Of a DNA stretch of 19,337 nucleotides, positions 1 to 7,702 are shown piece by piece. The notes under the pieces are model-generated. The model was not told the origin of the DNA. It did not search any database and was given only the letters and a program-made list of their open reading frames with translations. Both the position numbers and the translations under genes were made by a program. Position 1 is the stretch's first letter; each line of letters starts with the position of its first letter. Source of the stretch: Desulfoplanes sp. (GTDB lineage: Bacteria > Desulfobacterota > Desulfovibrionia > Desulfovibrionales > Desulfomicrobiaceae); NCBI GenBank assembly GCA_028708105.1, contig JAQVZR010000004.1, positions 1-19,337 on the forward strand. The letters run 5' to 3'.

Positions 1-2
1 GC

Positions 3-137
3 TATCCCCAGCCAGCCATGAAATGGGTTCATGGAGCCTGCAATTTTGCTACCCATGTCAAAGCAATCGTTGACAAGTCCGGGAAGGTCAAGATCAATCC
101 GCTGAAAGCTTCCAAGCGCGCAGCTCACGGACGTTAA
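3..137 (+). CDS. C-terminal end of an unidentified protein (partial)
   Basis: This is an open frame of 44 codons entering from the left edge and ending at TAA 135-137. It reads YPQPAMKWVHGACNF near the start and finishes with a Lys/Arg-rich tail (ASKRAAHGR). The base composition and the strong terminator immediately downstream (164-192) support a real gene end on this strand. I do not recognise the family: the visible part has no diagnostic motif beyond one Cys and a basic tail. Nothing is said about function. Confidence 0.55.
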   Translation, partial: YPQPAMKWVHGACNFATHVKAIVDKSGKVKINPLKASKRAAHGR

Positions 138-163
138 ATCAAGCACACCAATCCATACGCACT

Positions 164-192
164 ATCCGGCAGGGATCTCCCTGCCGGATTTT
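164..192 (+). terminator. Rho-independent terminator of the upstream partial gene
   Basis: Perfect 12-base inverted repeat: ATCCGGCAGGGA at 164-175 and TCCCTGCCGGAT at 178-189, followed by T residues (189-192). The innermost A-T pair cannot form, so the working loop is four bases. It separates the unidentified left-edge gene from the M20 hydrolase gene. Confidence 0.85.
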
Positions 193-257
193 CATTCCAT
201 CCGCACACCTCCTATCCGCCCCGCGACCCGTCGCCACCCAGGGACAAAGGATCCATT

Positions 258-1481
258 ATGTTGCAAACACTTCTTGATCATATTGCCGGTCAGCAGGACG
301 AACTCATCGACCTGCAGAAACATCTCGTTGCCATTCCAGCTCTTGGTCCCTCCAACGGAGGGCAGGGCGAAAAAGCCAAAGCCGCTTTTCTTCGAGACTA
401 TCTGAAAAAAATCAATATCGAGAATGTTTCGGAAATCCATATCCCGGATACGAGGGTTGCATGCGGTTACCGCCCAAGCATTGTGGCCAGAATTGCAGGC
501 AAGGACAGCACCAGAACCTTATGGATCATCGGACATATAGATATAGTCCCTGCCGGCGACGAGACATTGTGGCGCACACCTCCCTTTGAACTGCATCGGG
601 ACGGCGACCTGATTTTTGGTCGGGGCGTGGAGGATAACCATCAGGGGCTGACCGCCGCTCTGCTAGTGGGTAAAGGACTCATGGACCTGAGCATTGTTCC
701 GGACATCAACCTTGGACTTATTTTTGTGGCTGATGAAGAAACAGGCAGCAAATATGGACTGGACGCCATTATCGATAAGCATCCGGAACTGTTTGCCCCG
801 ACGGATCTTTTTCTGATCCCGGACAGCGGGGTGCCTACCTCGGACATGATCGAAATTGCGGAAAAAAGCCAACTCTGGGTTAAAGTGACCGTCACTGGCA
901 AACAATGCCACGCATCCACACCCCAGGAAGGCATCAACAGCCTGCGAGGAGCAGCAGCCATGATCCTGGCTGTTGACGAAATGCATCAAAAATTTTCCGC
1001 CAGTAATCCCCTGTTTTCTCCACCTATATCGACATTCTCCCCAACCAAAAAAGAGGCCAATGTCGACAACATAAACACCCTCCCAGGCAAAGACGTCTTC
1101 TATATTGATTCCCGGATTCTTCCCGAATACCCCATCGATACGGTCCTTGAGGAACTGGAACGCATCAGTGACCGGGTTGGACGGGAATATCAGGTGGCCA
1201 TATGCTGCGAAACCGTGCAGCGTGAAGACGCAGCTCCCCCGACGGACCCCAACAGCGACTTTGTTCGTGGACTGGCCGCAGCCATCAAAAAAATTTACAA
1301 GGTTGAAGCTACCACCCAGGGAATCGGCGGCGGCACAGTGGCCGCGATTCTACGCCGTAAAGGCTATCCGGCCATTGTCTGGAGCACACTGCTCAACTAC
1401 GCCCACCAGCCCAACGAACGCGCATCCCTGACCAACACCCTCAAGGACTCTCAGGTCATGGCCTGTATGCTGTTTAACTAG
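258..1481 (+). CDS. M20 family metallo-hydrolase (ArgE/DapE/YgeY-like)
   Basis: Predicted cytoplasmic zinc-dependent amidohydrolase of 407 residues, the usual M20 length. The metal and catalytic motifs are all present in order: GHIDIVP (His93, Asp95), GRGVEDNHQG (bridging Asp126), ADEETGS (Glu160-Glu161, general base and ligand), PDSG (Asp189), the lid-domain motif GKQCHASTP around residues 214-222, and NYAHQPNE with His383 near the C terminus. The QGIGGGT loop lies at about residues 354-360. The start at 258 is supported by AAAGGA at 246-251. The family includes succinyl-diaminopimelate desuccinylase, acetylornithine deacetylase, carboxypeptidases and the selenium-associated YgeY hydrolases; the sequence alone does not give the substrate. 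It is monocistronic here, with terminators on both sides, so it is not in an operon with the distant dap genes. Confidence 0.9.
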   Translation: MLQTLLDHIAGQQDELIDLQKHLVAIPALGPSNGGQGEKAKAAFLRDYLKKINIENVSEIHIPDTRVACGYRPSIVARIAGKDSTRTLWIIGHIDIVPAGDETLWRTPPFELHRDGDLIFGRGVEDNHQGLTAALLVGKGLMDLSIVPDINLGLIFVADEETGSKYGLDAIIDKHPELFAPTDLFLIPDSGVPTSDMIEIAEKSQLWVKVTVTGKQCHASTPQEGINSLRGAAAMILAVDEMHQKFSASNPLFSPPISTFSPTKKEANVDNINTLPGKDVFYIDSRILPEYPIDTVLEELERISDRVGREYQVAICCETVQREDAAPPTDPNSDFVRGLAAAIKKIYKVEATTQGIGGGTVAAILRRKGYPAIVWSTLLNYAHQPNERASLTNTLKDSQVMACMLFN

Positions 1482-1573
1482 TGTTTGGCAAAGAATGCAT
1501 CCCCATCTGCTGCGAAAAGTGAATTCTTAGCGAGCTGGCGAGGTTAGACGATCTTACGCTTTTTGTACTGCGG

Positions 1574-1625
1574 AATGTTGGAATCCTCATGTACACGCGT
1601 ACACTGCGATTTCAACATTTTTTTT
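1574..1625 (+). terminator. Two-tier hairpin followed by eight Ts
   Basis: Outer arms AATGTTGGAATC (1574-1585) and GATTTCAACATT (1608-1619) pair with one mismatch. Inside them a symmetric 4x4 internal loop leads to a second stem, TGTAC/GTACA (1590-1594 and 1599-1603), with the tetraloop ACGC. Eight Ts follow (1618-1625). It can terminate the M20 gene. The unusually regular two-storey fold and the ordered sequence upstream of it (from about 1486) suggest that it may be one end of a larger intergenic element. Confidence 0.7.
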
Positions 1626-1688
1626 GCGCCCTGCATATGAACACATTTTCATCCCAACCCACCTTTTCGTTCAGGCATTCCCAAATAT

Positions 1689-3566
1689 ATGAAACCATCT
1701 CCTCCGGAAACCTTTGATCTCATCGTAGTTGGTGCTGGCCACGCCGGTTGTGAAGCAGCCATGGCCGCTTCACGCATGGGCTTGTCCACGTTGCTGATCA
1801 CCAACAATATTGACCGAATCGGTCATCTGTCCTGCAATCCTGCCATTGGTGGACTTGCCAAGGGGCATATGGTTCGGGAAATGGATGCCCTGGGTTCCAT
1901 GATGGGCCTGTGGGCCGATCAGGGCGGTATCCAGTTCAGGATTCTCAATACCCGCAAAGGTCCGGCAGTTCGGGCATCACGTGCCCAGATCGACCGTGAA
2001 GTTTATATGCAGGTAGTCAAAGGCGATATCTTTTCCCAGAAGCATCTTTATGTCCGCCAGGCAATGGCTGAAGAGATCCTGGTACGCGATGGCAGAATAC
2101 AGGGCATAAAGACCCTGATCGGGGAAATCATTCGAGCCCGAACGGTTCTTCTGACCACAGGGACCTTCATGCAGGGCCTCATCCATATCGGCCTGGCCCA
2201 TTATCCGGGCGGACGATTTGGCGATCCTGCAAGTATGGGACTGTCCGCAAGCCTTCGAGCGGCGGGCATTGAGCTTGGTCGACTGAAAACAGGTACTGTC
2301 CCCCGTCTGCTCAAAGAAAGTGTTGATACAGCCGGACTGGAAATCCAATACGGAGACAATCCCCCCAAGCCTTTCAGTTTCCATTCGCCGGGAATTCACC
2401 TCCCCCAATTACCTTGTCATGTTACCTACACCAATGAACGAACCCATGAGGCCGTCCGTAAAGGTTTTGACCGCTCGCCCCTCTCTCAGGGGGTGATCAA
2501 AGGGACCGGGGCACGGTATTGTCCATCCATCGAAGACAAGGTGGCCCGTTTTCCTGAAAAACCCCGGCATCAAATTTTTATTGAACCCGAAGGGATCAAC
2601 AATCCCGAGGTGTATCCCAACGGAATTCCCACAAGTCTGCCCCTGGACATCCAAAAAGAGATGCTCAAAACCATACCCGGTCTCGAACAAGCCATCATCG
2701 TTCGCCCAGGATATGCCATTGAATACGACTTTATTCCCCCGACCCAGCTCAAACCTACCTTTGAAACCAAGGCAGTCTCCGGCCTCTACCTCGCAGGCCA
2801 AATCAATGGTACGTCCGGATATGAAGAAGCTGCAGCCCAGGGCTTGTGGGCGGCCATCAATGCCTGCTGTGCACTCCGGGGAGAAAAACCCTTTCTCCTT
2901 TCCAGGAATCAAGCCTATATGGCCGTATTAGCAGACGACCTGGTGACCAAGGGGACCAATGAGCCTTACCGCATGTTCACCTCGCGAGCCGAATACCGGC
3001 TATTACTGCGCGAAGGCAATGCCGACCTGCGCCTGACACCCATTGGCCGCGACCTTGGCCTGGTTGGCGATGAACAATGGAATCTATTTTCGCGCAAAAA
3101 AAAACAGATCGACGAAATATTGGAAGCCATGTCTTCCATCAGCCTGCGACCAGATGCGGCCACGTGTGAGGCGCTCAAAACCTTGGGGGTCACTCCGCCC
3201 AAAAAAAGCGTCTTTCTCGCCGATATTCTCAGACAGCCCGGCATAACCATCAAGCACCTTGCTTCCTTTTGTCCACAGCTTGAGGCCATGCAGGAAGACG
3301 CTCTGGAAGAGGCTGAAATTCAGTGCAAATATGCCGGATACTTGGTCCGCCAAGAAGAATTGGTAGCCCGGTTTACCAAATTGGAACAAATCGTCATTCC
3401 TGAAAATACTTCGTACACCGATATTCCCGGACTTTCCCGGGAAGTCGTGGAGAAGCTTACCCGCATCACCCCGCATACTCTCGGCCAGGCAGGCAGAATC
3501 TCCGGCATCACACCGGCGGCCATATCCTGCCTGGAGATTTTTCTCAAAAAAACCGGAGTGATCTAA
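1689..3566 (+). CDS. mnmG: tRNA uridine-5-carboxymethylaminomethyl(34) synthesis enzyme MnmG (GidA)
   Basis: FAD-dependent subunit of the MnmE-MnmG complex, which installs the carboxymethylaminomethyl group on U34 of certain tRNAs in the cytoplasm. The protein has 625 residues against about 629 in E. coli. The N-terminal dinucleotide-binding fold has [12 protein letters not shown] at residues 13-24. The first active-site Cys region (CNPAIGG) follows. Family signature 1 appears as [17 protein letters not shown], and signature 2 as [17 protein letters not shown]. The C-terminal helical domain that binds tRNA and MnmE ends with the usual [11 protein letters not shown]. No strong Shine-Dalgarno precedes the ATG at 1689, but the N terminus aligns well with the family. 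A terminator follows at 3632-3670; no rsmG (gidB) partner lies next to it. Confidence 0.97.
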   Translation: MKPSPPETFDLIVVGAGHAGCEAAMAASRMGLSTLLITNNIDRIGHLSCNPAIGGLAKGHMVREMDALGSMMGLWADQGGIQFRILNTRKGPAVRASRAQIDREVYMQVVKGDIFSQKHLYVRQAMAEEILVRDGRIQGIKTLIGEIIRARTVLLTTGTFMQGLIHIGLAHYPGGRFGDPASMGLSASLRAAGIELGRLKTGTVPRLLKESVDTAGLEIQYGDNPPKPFSFHSPGIHLPQLPCHVTYTNERTHEAVRKGFDRSPLSQGVIKGTGARYCPSIEDKVARFPEKPRHQIFIEPEGINNPEVYPNGIPTSLPLDIQKEMLKTIPGLEQAIIVRPGYAIEYDFIPPTQLKPTFETKAVSGLYLAGQINGTSGYEEAAAQGLWAAINACCALRGEKPFLLSRNQAYMAVLADDLVTKGTNEPYRMFTSRAEYRLLLREGNADLRLTPIGRDLGLVGDEQWNLFSRKKKQIDEILEAMSSISLRPDAATCEALKTLGVTPPKKSVFLADILRQPGITIKHLASFCPQLEAMQEDALEEAEIQCKYAGYLVRQEELVARFTKLEQIVIPENTSYTDIPGLSREVVEKLTRITPHTLGQAGRISGITPAAISCLEIFLKKTGVI

Positions 3567-3631
3567 AAAATTCCTGAACAAGCAATGTGCATGGATACCC
3601 ATGAGTTCGTGCATTCCCTGTCTGCACCTCG

Positions 3632-3670
3632 AACAGCCCTGAATCAATATGCTTGATTCAGGGCTGTTTT
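3632..3670 (+). terminator. Rho-independent terminator after mnmG
   Basis: Perfect 16-bp stem: AACAGCCCTGAATCAA at 3632-3647 and TTGATTCAGGGCTGTT at 3653-3668, with the loop TATGC and a T tract ending at 3670. It lies inside the longest possible open frame of the next gene, which argues that this gene starts downstream, at 3710. Confidence 0.92.
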
Positions 3671-3709
3671 ACCCTTTTCAAGATTCCCGTTAGAGGATAT
3701 ACATGCCTC

Positions 3710-4489
3710 ATGAGCGCAACATTTATCTCCACCCTGGGTTCAAAAGCAGTGGACAGTATCGGGATGTGGTTTGTCATTGGCACCATCCTGCGTAGAACAT
3801 TGCGAAGCACCCTACGGCTGGAGTTCCTCAATCATGCCGTATTCCGGGTCATTATCCGCCAGATATACTTTACAGCCTTTCAGGCCATTCCCATCGTATG
3901 CGCAACGGCTCTGGTTCTTGGCACCATTACCGTTAATTACCTGCTCCATTTTCTCACCAATCTGGGTGCATACGATCAAATCGGGAAATATCTGATCATA
4001 GTGATCACCCAAGAGCTTGCCCCCCTGACCTGTACCATGATTCTGTTGTTACGTTCCGGCTCCGCAGTACTTTCTGAAATAGCTCTCATGAAAATCAATA
4101 GAGAGATGGATACGCTGTCCATGCTAGGCATACGTATCGAAAACTATCTCTACCTGCCCCGGATTCTGGCTTTCAGTATTGCGGGCCCCAGCTTGACCAT
4201 CGTCTTTTCCCTGGTTGCCATTTTAGGAGGATATTTCACTCTGGGATATTTCCATAATATTACCTTTAACAACTATATCGATCAGATAAGCTATGCCGTT
4301 GATCTCAGAAGTATTATCTGTTTCATACTCAAACCCTATTGCATGAGCCTTGCAGTAGTCCTTATTGCCATTGAAAAAGGCATCACCGTTCGTAATGCCT
4401 TTACCGAGGTGCCCATCAAACTGATCCGGGGCATGATGCATACCGCTGGCTGCCTGATTTTTATTGAAATGACATTCAACTTTTTTTAG
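3710..4489 (+). CDS. MlaE/YrbE-like permease of an MCE lipid-transport system
   Basis: Predicted inner-membrane permease of an Mla/MCE-type phospholipid or hydrophobic-substrate transporter, 259 residues, close to the 260 usual for MlaE. The N-terminal amphipathic helix is followed by hydrophobic segments near residues 52-80, 93-118, 150-178 and 201-222. The MlaE coupling region is recognisable as RSGSAVLSEIALMKINREMD at 115-134, equivalent to the family's RAGSAI.AELGTMKV.EEIDAL. The C-terminal family block rich in Gly (GYYT..GA.GVG.ATT) is strongly altered here to KGITVRNAFTEVP. The frame is open from 3653, but that start lies in the mnmG terminator; the ATG at 3710 has AGAGGA at 3692-3697. 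It is the first gene of a compact operon with an ATPase-like protein and an MCE protein. Confidence 0.88.
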   Translation: MSATFISTLGSKAVDSIGMWFVIGTILRRTLRSTLRLEFLNHAVFRVIIRQIYFTAFQAIPIVCATALVLGTITVNYLLHFLTNLGAYDQIGKYLIIVITQELAPLTCTMILLLRSGSAVLSEIALMKINREMDTLSMLGIRIENYLYLPRILAFSIAGPSLTIVFSLVAILGGYFTLGYFHNITFNNYIDQISYAVDLRSIICFILKPYCMSLAVVLIAIEKGITVRNAFTEVPIKLIRGMMHTAGCLIFIEMTFNFF

Positions 4490-4501
4490 GCAGATCTGAC
4501 C

Positions 4502-5014
4502 ATGACCATTTTCCACCATTACGCTCCCTTGCTCATGCAAGAAGACAATCTTGTGATCACCGCGAACAATGAACCTGCCCTGAATGAGCTCTCTTCGATG
4601 GTTGTGCAGGATACGAGCAAGATAGGGATCATTGGAGATGAATTTCCTTTCATTTCCAATCTGAACCTTCTGGAAAATATCACTCTTGGAACCATGTATC
4701 ATCAAAACATCCCGTTGGCACAGGCCCGGCAAGACATCCAGCCATCAATAAACGCCTTGAACATGGAACACACGCTGGGACGTCGCAAAGAAATGCTTTC
4801 GCCAAAAGAACTCATCTTAAGCCAGATTCTGCGCGGTATATCCTGCGGCAACAGCATTTTATTCATGCTCTCACCCCCAACCATTCTGACGGATACCGTT
4901 ATCCATGCCGTTGCCATGGTTCCTCATCCGTTGAAAATATGGATTGCCTGCCATATCAAAGCGGCAGCGGCATACGATTATCTCAGATTTACAACTTTCA
5001 ACATCGACGGGTAA
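4502..5014 (+). CDS. Degenerate MlaF-like ABC protein without Walker motifs
   Basis: The gene sits exactly where the MlaF ATPase belongs, between permease and MCE genes (12-nt and 6-nt gaps), but encodes only 170 residues against about 250-270. From residue 40 on, the order of ABC landmarks can be followed: a Q-loop-like start (KIGIIGDEFPF), the LLENITLG helix, LSPKE at 99-103 where LSGGQ belongs, the hydrophobic strand ILFMLSPP at 119-126 where the Walker B Asp-Glu should be, and IWIACH ending in His151 at the H-switch position. There is no GxxGxGK[ST] anywhere, and residues 1-39 do not look like the Walker A region. So it should not hydrolyse ATP. The frame is uninterrupted with normal codon use, so it is either a retained non-catalytic subunit or an early pseudogene. 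The assignment to the ABC fold rests on motif order and context. Confidence 0.7.
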   Translation: MTIFHHYAPLLMQEDNLVITANNEPALNELSSMVVQDTSKIGIIGDEFPFISNLNLLENITLGTMYHQNIPLAQARQDIQPSINALNMEHTLGRRKEMLSPKELILSQILRGISCGNSILFMLSPPTILTDTVIHAVAMVPHPLKIWIACHIKAAAAYDYLRFTTFNIDG

Positions 5015-5020
5015 GCGTTT

Positions 5021-6001
5021 ATGGCTCAAGAATATAAAACCATGGAATTCCGGGTGGGGATATTCCTGATTACGGTTCTCGTGGCCATCCTCGCCATTAT
5101 CGTCTATGTTGGAATCCAGAATGACCTGTTTGCCGACAAAGTAACCTATTATGTAAGCAGCAATACCGGTGAAAATATCGAACGGGGAATTCCCGTGCGC
5201 GTATCCGGATTCAAAATCGGCAATGTCCAAAAGGTGTATCTTGATAATGTAGGGAATATCAAAGTGGAGCTGGAAATTCTGGAACGGTATCAAAAATGGA
5301 TCCGCAAAGACTCCAAGATTATTTTGGACCAGGAGGGCATTATCGGGAATTCATATTTCAAGCTCATTCCCGGCAGCGACACAAGCCCGATGCTCAAAGA
5401 AGATGCAATCATCAAGCTTTCCAAAGTAGCTGGCCTCAATGAACTGATTCAGGATGCCGAACCCGTCATCAAAAATCTTAAAGAAATTGTGGCTAACATC
5501 CGTGATATTACGAACAGTTTTTTGGATAAAAAAGGACAAGTGCAATCCATCCTGACGAATACGGAACAAATATCAGAACGGATTCTGAGAAATAAAGGCA
5601 TGCTTTATTACCTGACAGAAGATCCACGCCCCGTGGACCAGCTTAACTCCATTTTGGCCAGAACCGACCATGCGGTACAAAGTATCGACCGACTGGTGCA
5701 AAATTCAACGGCCAGAATCAACGATCTGCAACCCATTCAGGAAGAACTGGTCAACATTCTCAAAGAAGGGCAAACCTTCATTACCAGCCTTGACTCCATC
5801 CGGGCCGAGCTCTCACCGACCCTTGCCAATGCCGCTCAGATCAGTGAGAATGTAAAAAATGCAACCACTGACCTGGTCCAATTGCGCCGCCAGGGAGAAT
5901 ACACCATCAGACTTGGCACGGAACTTTTGCAGCGGCTCAAGGAAACCTGGCCTTTTGCTCGTGGAAAAATGGAACAAAACATAACCTATCCGGCACCATG
6001 A
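5021..6001 (+). CDS. MCE-domain substrate-binding protein, MlaD-like
   Basis: Membrane-anchored periplasmic MCE (mammalian cell entry) protein of 326 residues. A single N-terminal transmembrane helix lies at about residues 12-31. The MCE domain spans roughly 39-117, with the core pattern GENIERGIPVRVSGFKIGNV and the closing GIIGNSYFKLIPGS. The remaining 200 residues are predicted helical with coiled-coil character, typical of longer Desulfobacterota and Chlamydia-type MCE proteins. By family knowledge, MCE domains form hexameric rings or tubes that shuttle lipids between inner and outer membrane, driven by MlaE/MlaF. The stop overlaps the next start in an ATGA arrangement (5998-6001), so the downstream lipoprotein gene is translationally coupled. 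Confidence 0.92.
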   Translation: MAQEYKTMEFRVGIFLITVLVAILAIIVYVGIQNDLFADKVTYYVSSNTGENIERGIPVRVSGFKIGNVQKVYLDNVGNIKVELEILERYQKWIRKDSKIILDQEGIIGNSYFKLIPGSDTSPMLKEDAIIKLSKVAGLNELIQDAEPVIKNLKEIVANIRDITNSFLDKKGQVQSILTNTEQISERILRNKGMLYYLTEDPRPVDQLNSILARTDHAVQSIDRLVQNSTARINDLQPIQEELVNILKEGQTFITSLDSIRAELSPTLANAAQISENVKNATTDLVQLRRQGEYTIRLGTELLQRLKETWPFARGKMEQNITYPAP

Positions 6002-6771
6002 CCGAACAACTGCGCCCCCGACGCTCAATAATGGCAGCGACACGTTGCATACGCCTTCGTCACCTGACTTTTGGCCTGCTGATCTGCCTTGCGTGTGGAG
6101 CATGCACCATGCTGCAGAAGACACCTGCTCCCTACGCTCCACCGGACAGACTGACCCTAGCGGCATCCCTGCGCCAGGATTTTGTGCAGGAATTTCTCGC
6201 AGGCAGGTGGTGTGCTGCCCGGGTCCTCTTTCTTCAAGCCCAAGAATATTATCTCCGTCAGGATGATTTCTGTTCCGTGGCCCAAACATATGTACTGGCC
6301 TACAAACTCCATGCCTACCTCGGGGTTAAATTTCCTCATCTCCTTGACAAAGCGATGAATTTTGCTCAGCAGGGGCTGGATTGCACAACAGACATCCTTG
6401 ATACGGAAGGACAACCGCTTGCGGGGGAACAGGACAAAGCAATGAACGCCCTGCTTGACGCCCATGCCTGGCCAACCATTTTCACCCAGCTCAACCACAA
6501 ACGAGATCCGCTTTTTGCATCAGTCTATGCTCGCAAGGCTGCCAGGAAGGCCCTGCAAACGACCCCACAATGGTCCATAAAATTTCTGGAACTGGCCCAT
6601 AACATTGACAGCCGCCAGGGTTGGGTACTCTTTCTCATCCAAGACTGGAAACTCCAACGGACTATTGAATCAAATCCTCAACGCCAAACGTGGATAGACC
6701 AACGGATTGCCACCTTGTACGACCTTATTGAGCCTTGCGAACAGCCCTTTTCCGGGCCAGATAATATATGA
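5998..6771 (+). CDS. Putative lipoprotein of the MCE operon
   Basis: Hypothetical 257-residue protein with a positively charged N terminus and a hydrophobic segment at about residues 22-35 (LTFGLLICLACGAC). Cys33 or Cys36, each preceded by Ala, could be the lipidated residue, although neither fits the lipobox perfectly. The mature part is helical and rich in Gln, Leu and Ala, with a TPR-like look (for example YLRQDDFCSVAQTYVLAYKL near residue 90), but no repeat can be defined. It starts at the ATGA overlap with the MCE gene and ends in another ATGA overlap with the following PilZ-like gene. By position it is a candidate outer-membrane or periplasmic partner of the MCE transporter, replacing MlaA/MlaC, which are not present nearby. 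This role is inferred. An internal ATG at 6031 is an alternative start. Confidence 0.7.
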   Translation: MTEQLRPRRSIMAATRCIRLRHLTFGLLICLACGACTMLQKTPAPYAPPDRLTLAASLRQDFVQEFLAGRWCAARVLFLQAQEYYLRQDDFCSVAQTYVLAYKLHAYLGVKFPHLLDKAMNFAQQGLDCTTDILDTEGQPLAGEQDKAMNALLDAHAWPTIFTQLNHKRDPLFASVYARKAARKALQTTPQWSIKFLELAHNIDSRQGWVLFLIQDWKLQRTIESNPQRQTWIDQRIATLYDLIEPCEQPFSGPDNI

Positions 6772-7545
6772 CACCCCACATACAACTAATTATTTTTTCA
6801 GAACAATTCAAAAATTCCTTTGCATCCACTGGAATAAATCAGGATCTTGTCACCTTATTGATCTGGGTCCTGGGCAGCACCATGGTTATTTTGGAGTGCG
6901 GCATCGTCGTTCGTGTCATACAACACAGACTCCGACCCCCAAAGCACATTGGCAATATTGAAGATACAAAAAAAATCATCAACCTTCTGGGAACATGCCT
7001 GCAAAAACGTAGCCGGTTCGAAATAACCTTTTGGGAAAAAATTATCCACGGACAGGGCATTTATTGTTCCCTGCTCTCCGTTGCTGCCAAGGAACTTCTG
7101 TTTGCAATTCCAGGATATGTAACTTCTAGGTTAGCCTGGGGCGGCCGTCCCATAGAAGCATATTTTTCCCTAACGTCCACAACAACCCCCACCTACTACA
7201 CTTTTACCTCCCCTGTTTTGGCCCTTACCCCCAAAACGAACAAGGCATCATAAAACCATGCGCATAACCCTGCCTCTATCAATCCGACGGGGACAACGCC
7301 GCATGCATGATCTCCTCGGGAAAATTTGCGTATTGTTCCGGGATACGATCAGCAAAGGACTCTCTCTTGGCATTCAATTTGTCATGCAGGGCAACATTGG
7401 CAACAAAACGCAAAAATACATAACCTGAAAACCCATCCGCACGGATGAAGGATTAGCGGACGTAGGCAACGGGATTTTTACGCAACATTTGACGCTCTTT
7501 CGGCAGGAAGAAAGGCAGGACGATGATGATAACGATGAAAATGAT
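6768..7545 (+). pseudogene. Decayed YcgR-like PilZ-domain gene
   Basis: The first 161 codons (6768-7253) are intact and encode an N-terminal membrane segment (about residues 27-48) and a YcgR-N-like domain (KRSRFEITF, LLFAIPGYVTSRLAWGGRPI, YYTFTSPVLAL). They end at TAA 7251-7253. The protein logic continues in the next frame: LTPK is followed by MRITLPLSIRRGQRRMHD from 7258, matching the linker and basic motif at the start of a PilZ domain. It then jumps to GLSLGIQFVMQGN, which resembles the end of a PilZ domain, so the central part with the c-di-GMP-binding D/NxSxxG motif is missing. A TGA at 7426 in this second frame sits where Trp is expected, and the tail (IFTQHLTLFRQEERQ, then an acidic run) ends at TAA 7543-7545. 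A frameshift, an internal deletion and a stop together make a pseudogene, or at most a truncated N-terminal domain. It is coupled to the MCE operon by ATGA. Confidence 0.72.
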
Positions 7546-7702
7546 ACGTAACTGACGATACGTTGCAGGGTGTATAGATGGACCAAAAACCAAAATGGAT
7601 CAGGAGCCAGCGGGTGCCCCCCAGCATTCTGCTTGCTTGTTGATTTTTTTCTCTATAGTTTTATCAGATACTTTTTTTCAATGCACAACATAAGGAGAAC
7701 GG

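Noticed and set aside
258..1481. M20 hydrolase as dapE serving the dapF-dapA pair
   Set aside because: It is 13 kb away, closed by terminators on both sides, and the M20 motifs do not distinguish the substrate. Many Desulfovibrio-like organisms use the DapL aminotransferase route, which needs no DapE.
3653..3709. N-terminal extension of the MlaE-like permease from 3653
   Set aside because: The start codon lies in the right arm of the mnmG terminator; the ATG at 3710 has a Shine-Dalgarno and matches family length.
7426..7428. TGA in the PilZ-like remnant as a second selenocysteine codon
   Set aside because: It aligns with an expected Trp, the same gene has a frameshift and an internal deletion, and no structured element follows; nonsense mutation in a pseudogene is simpler.
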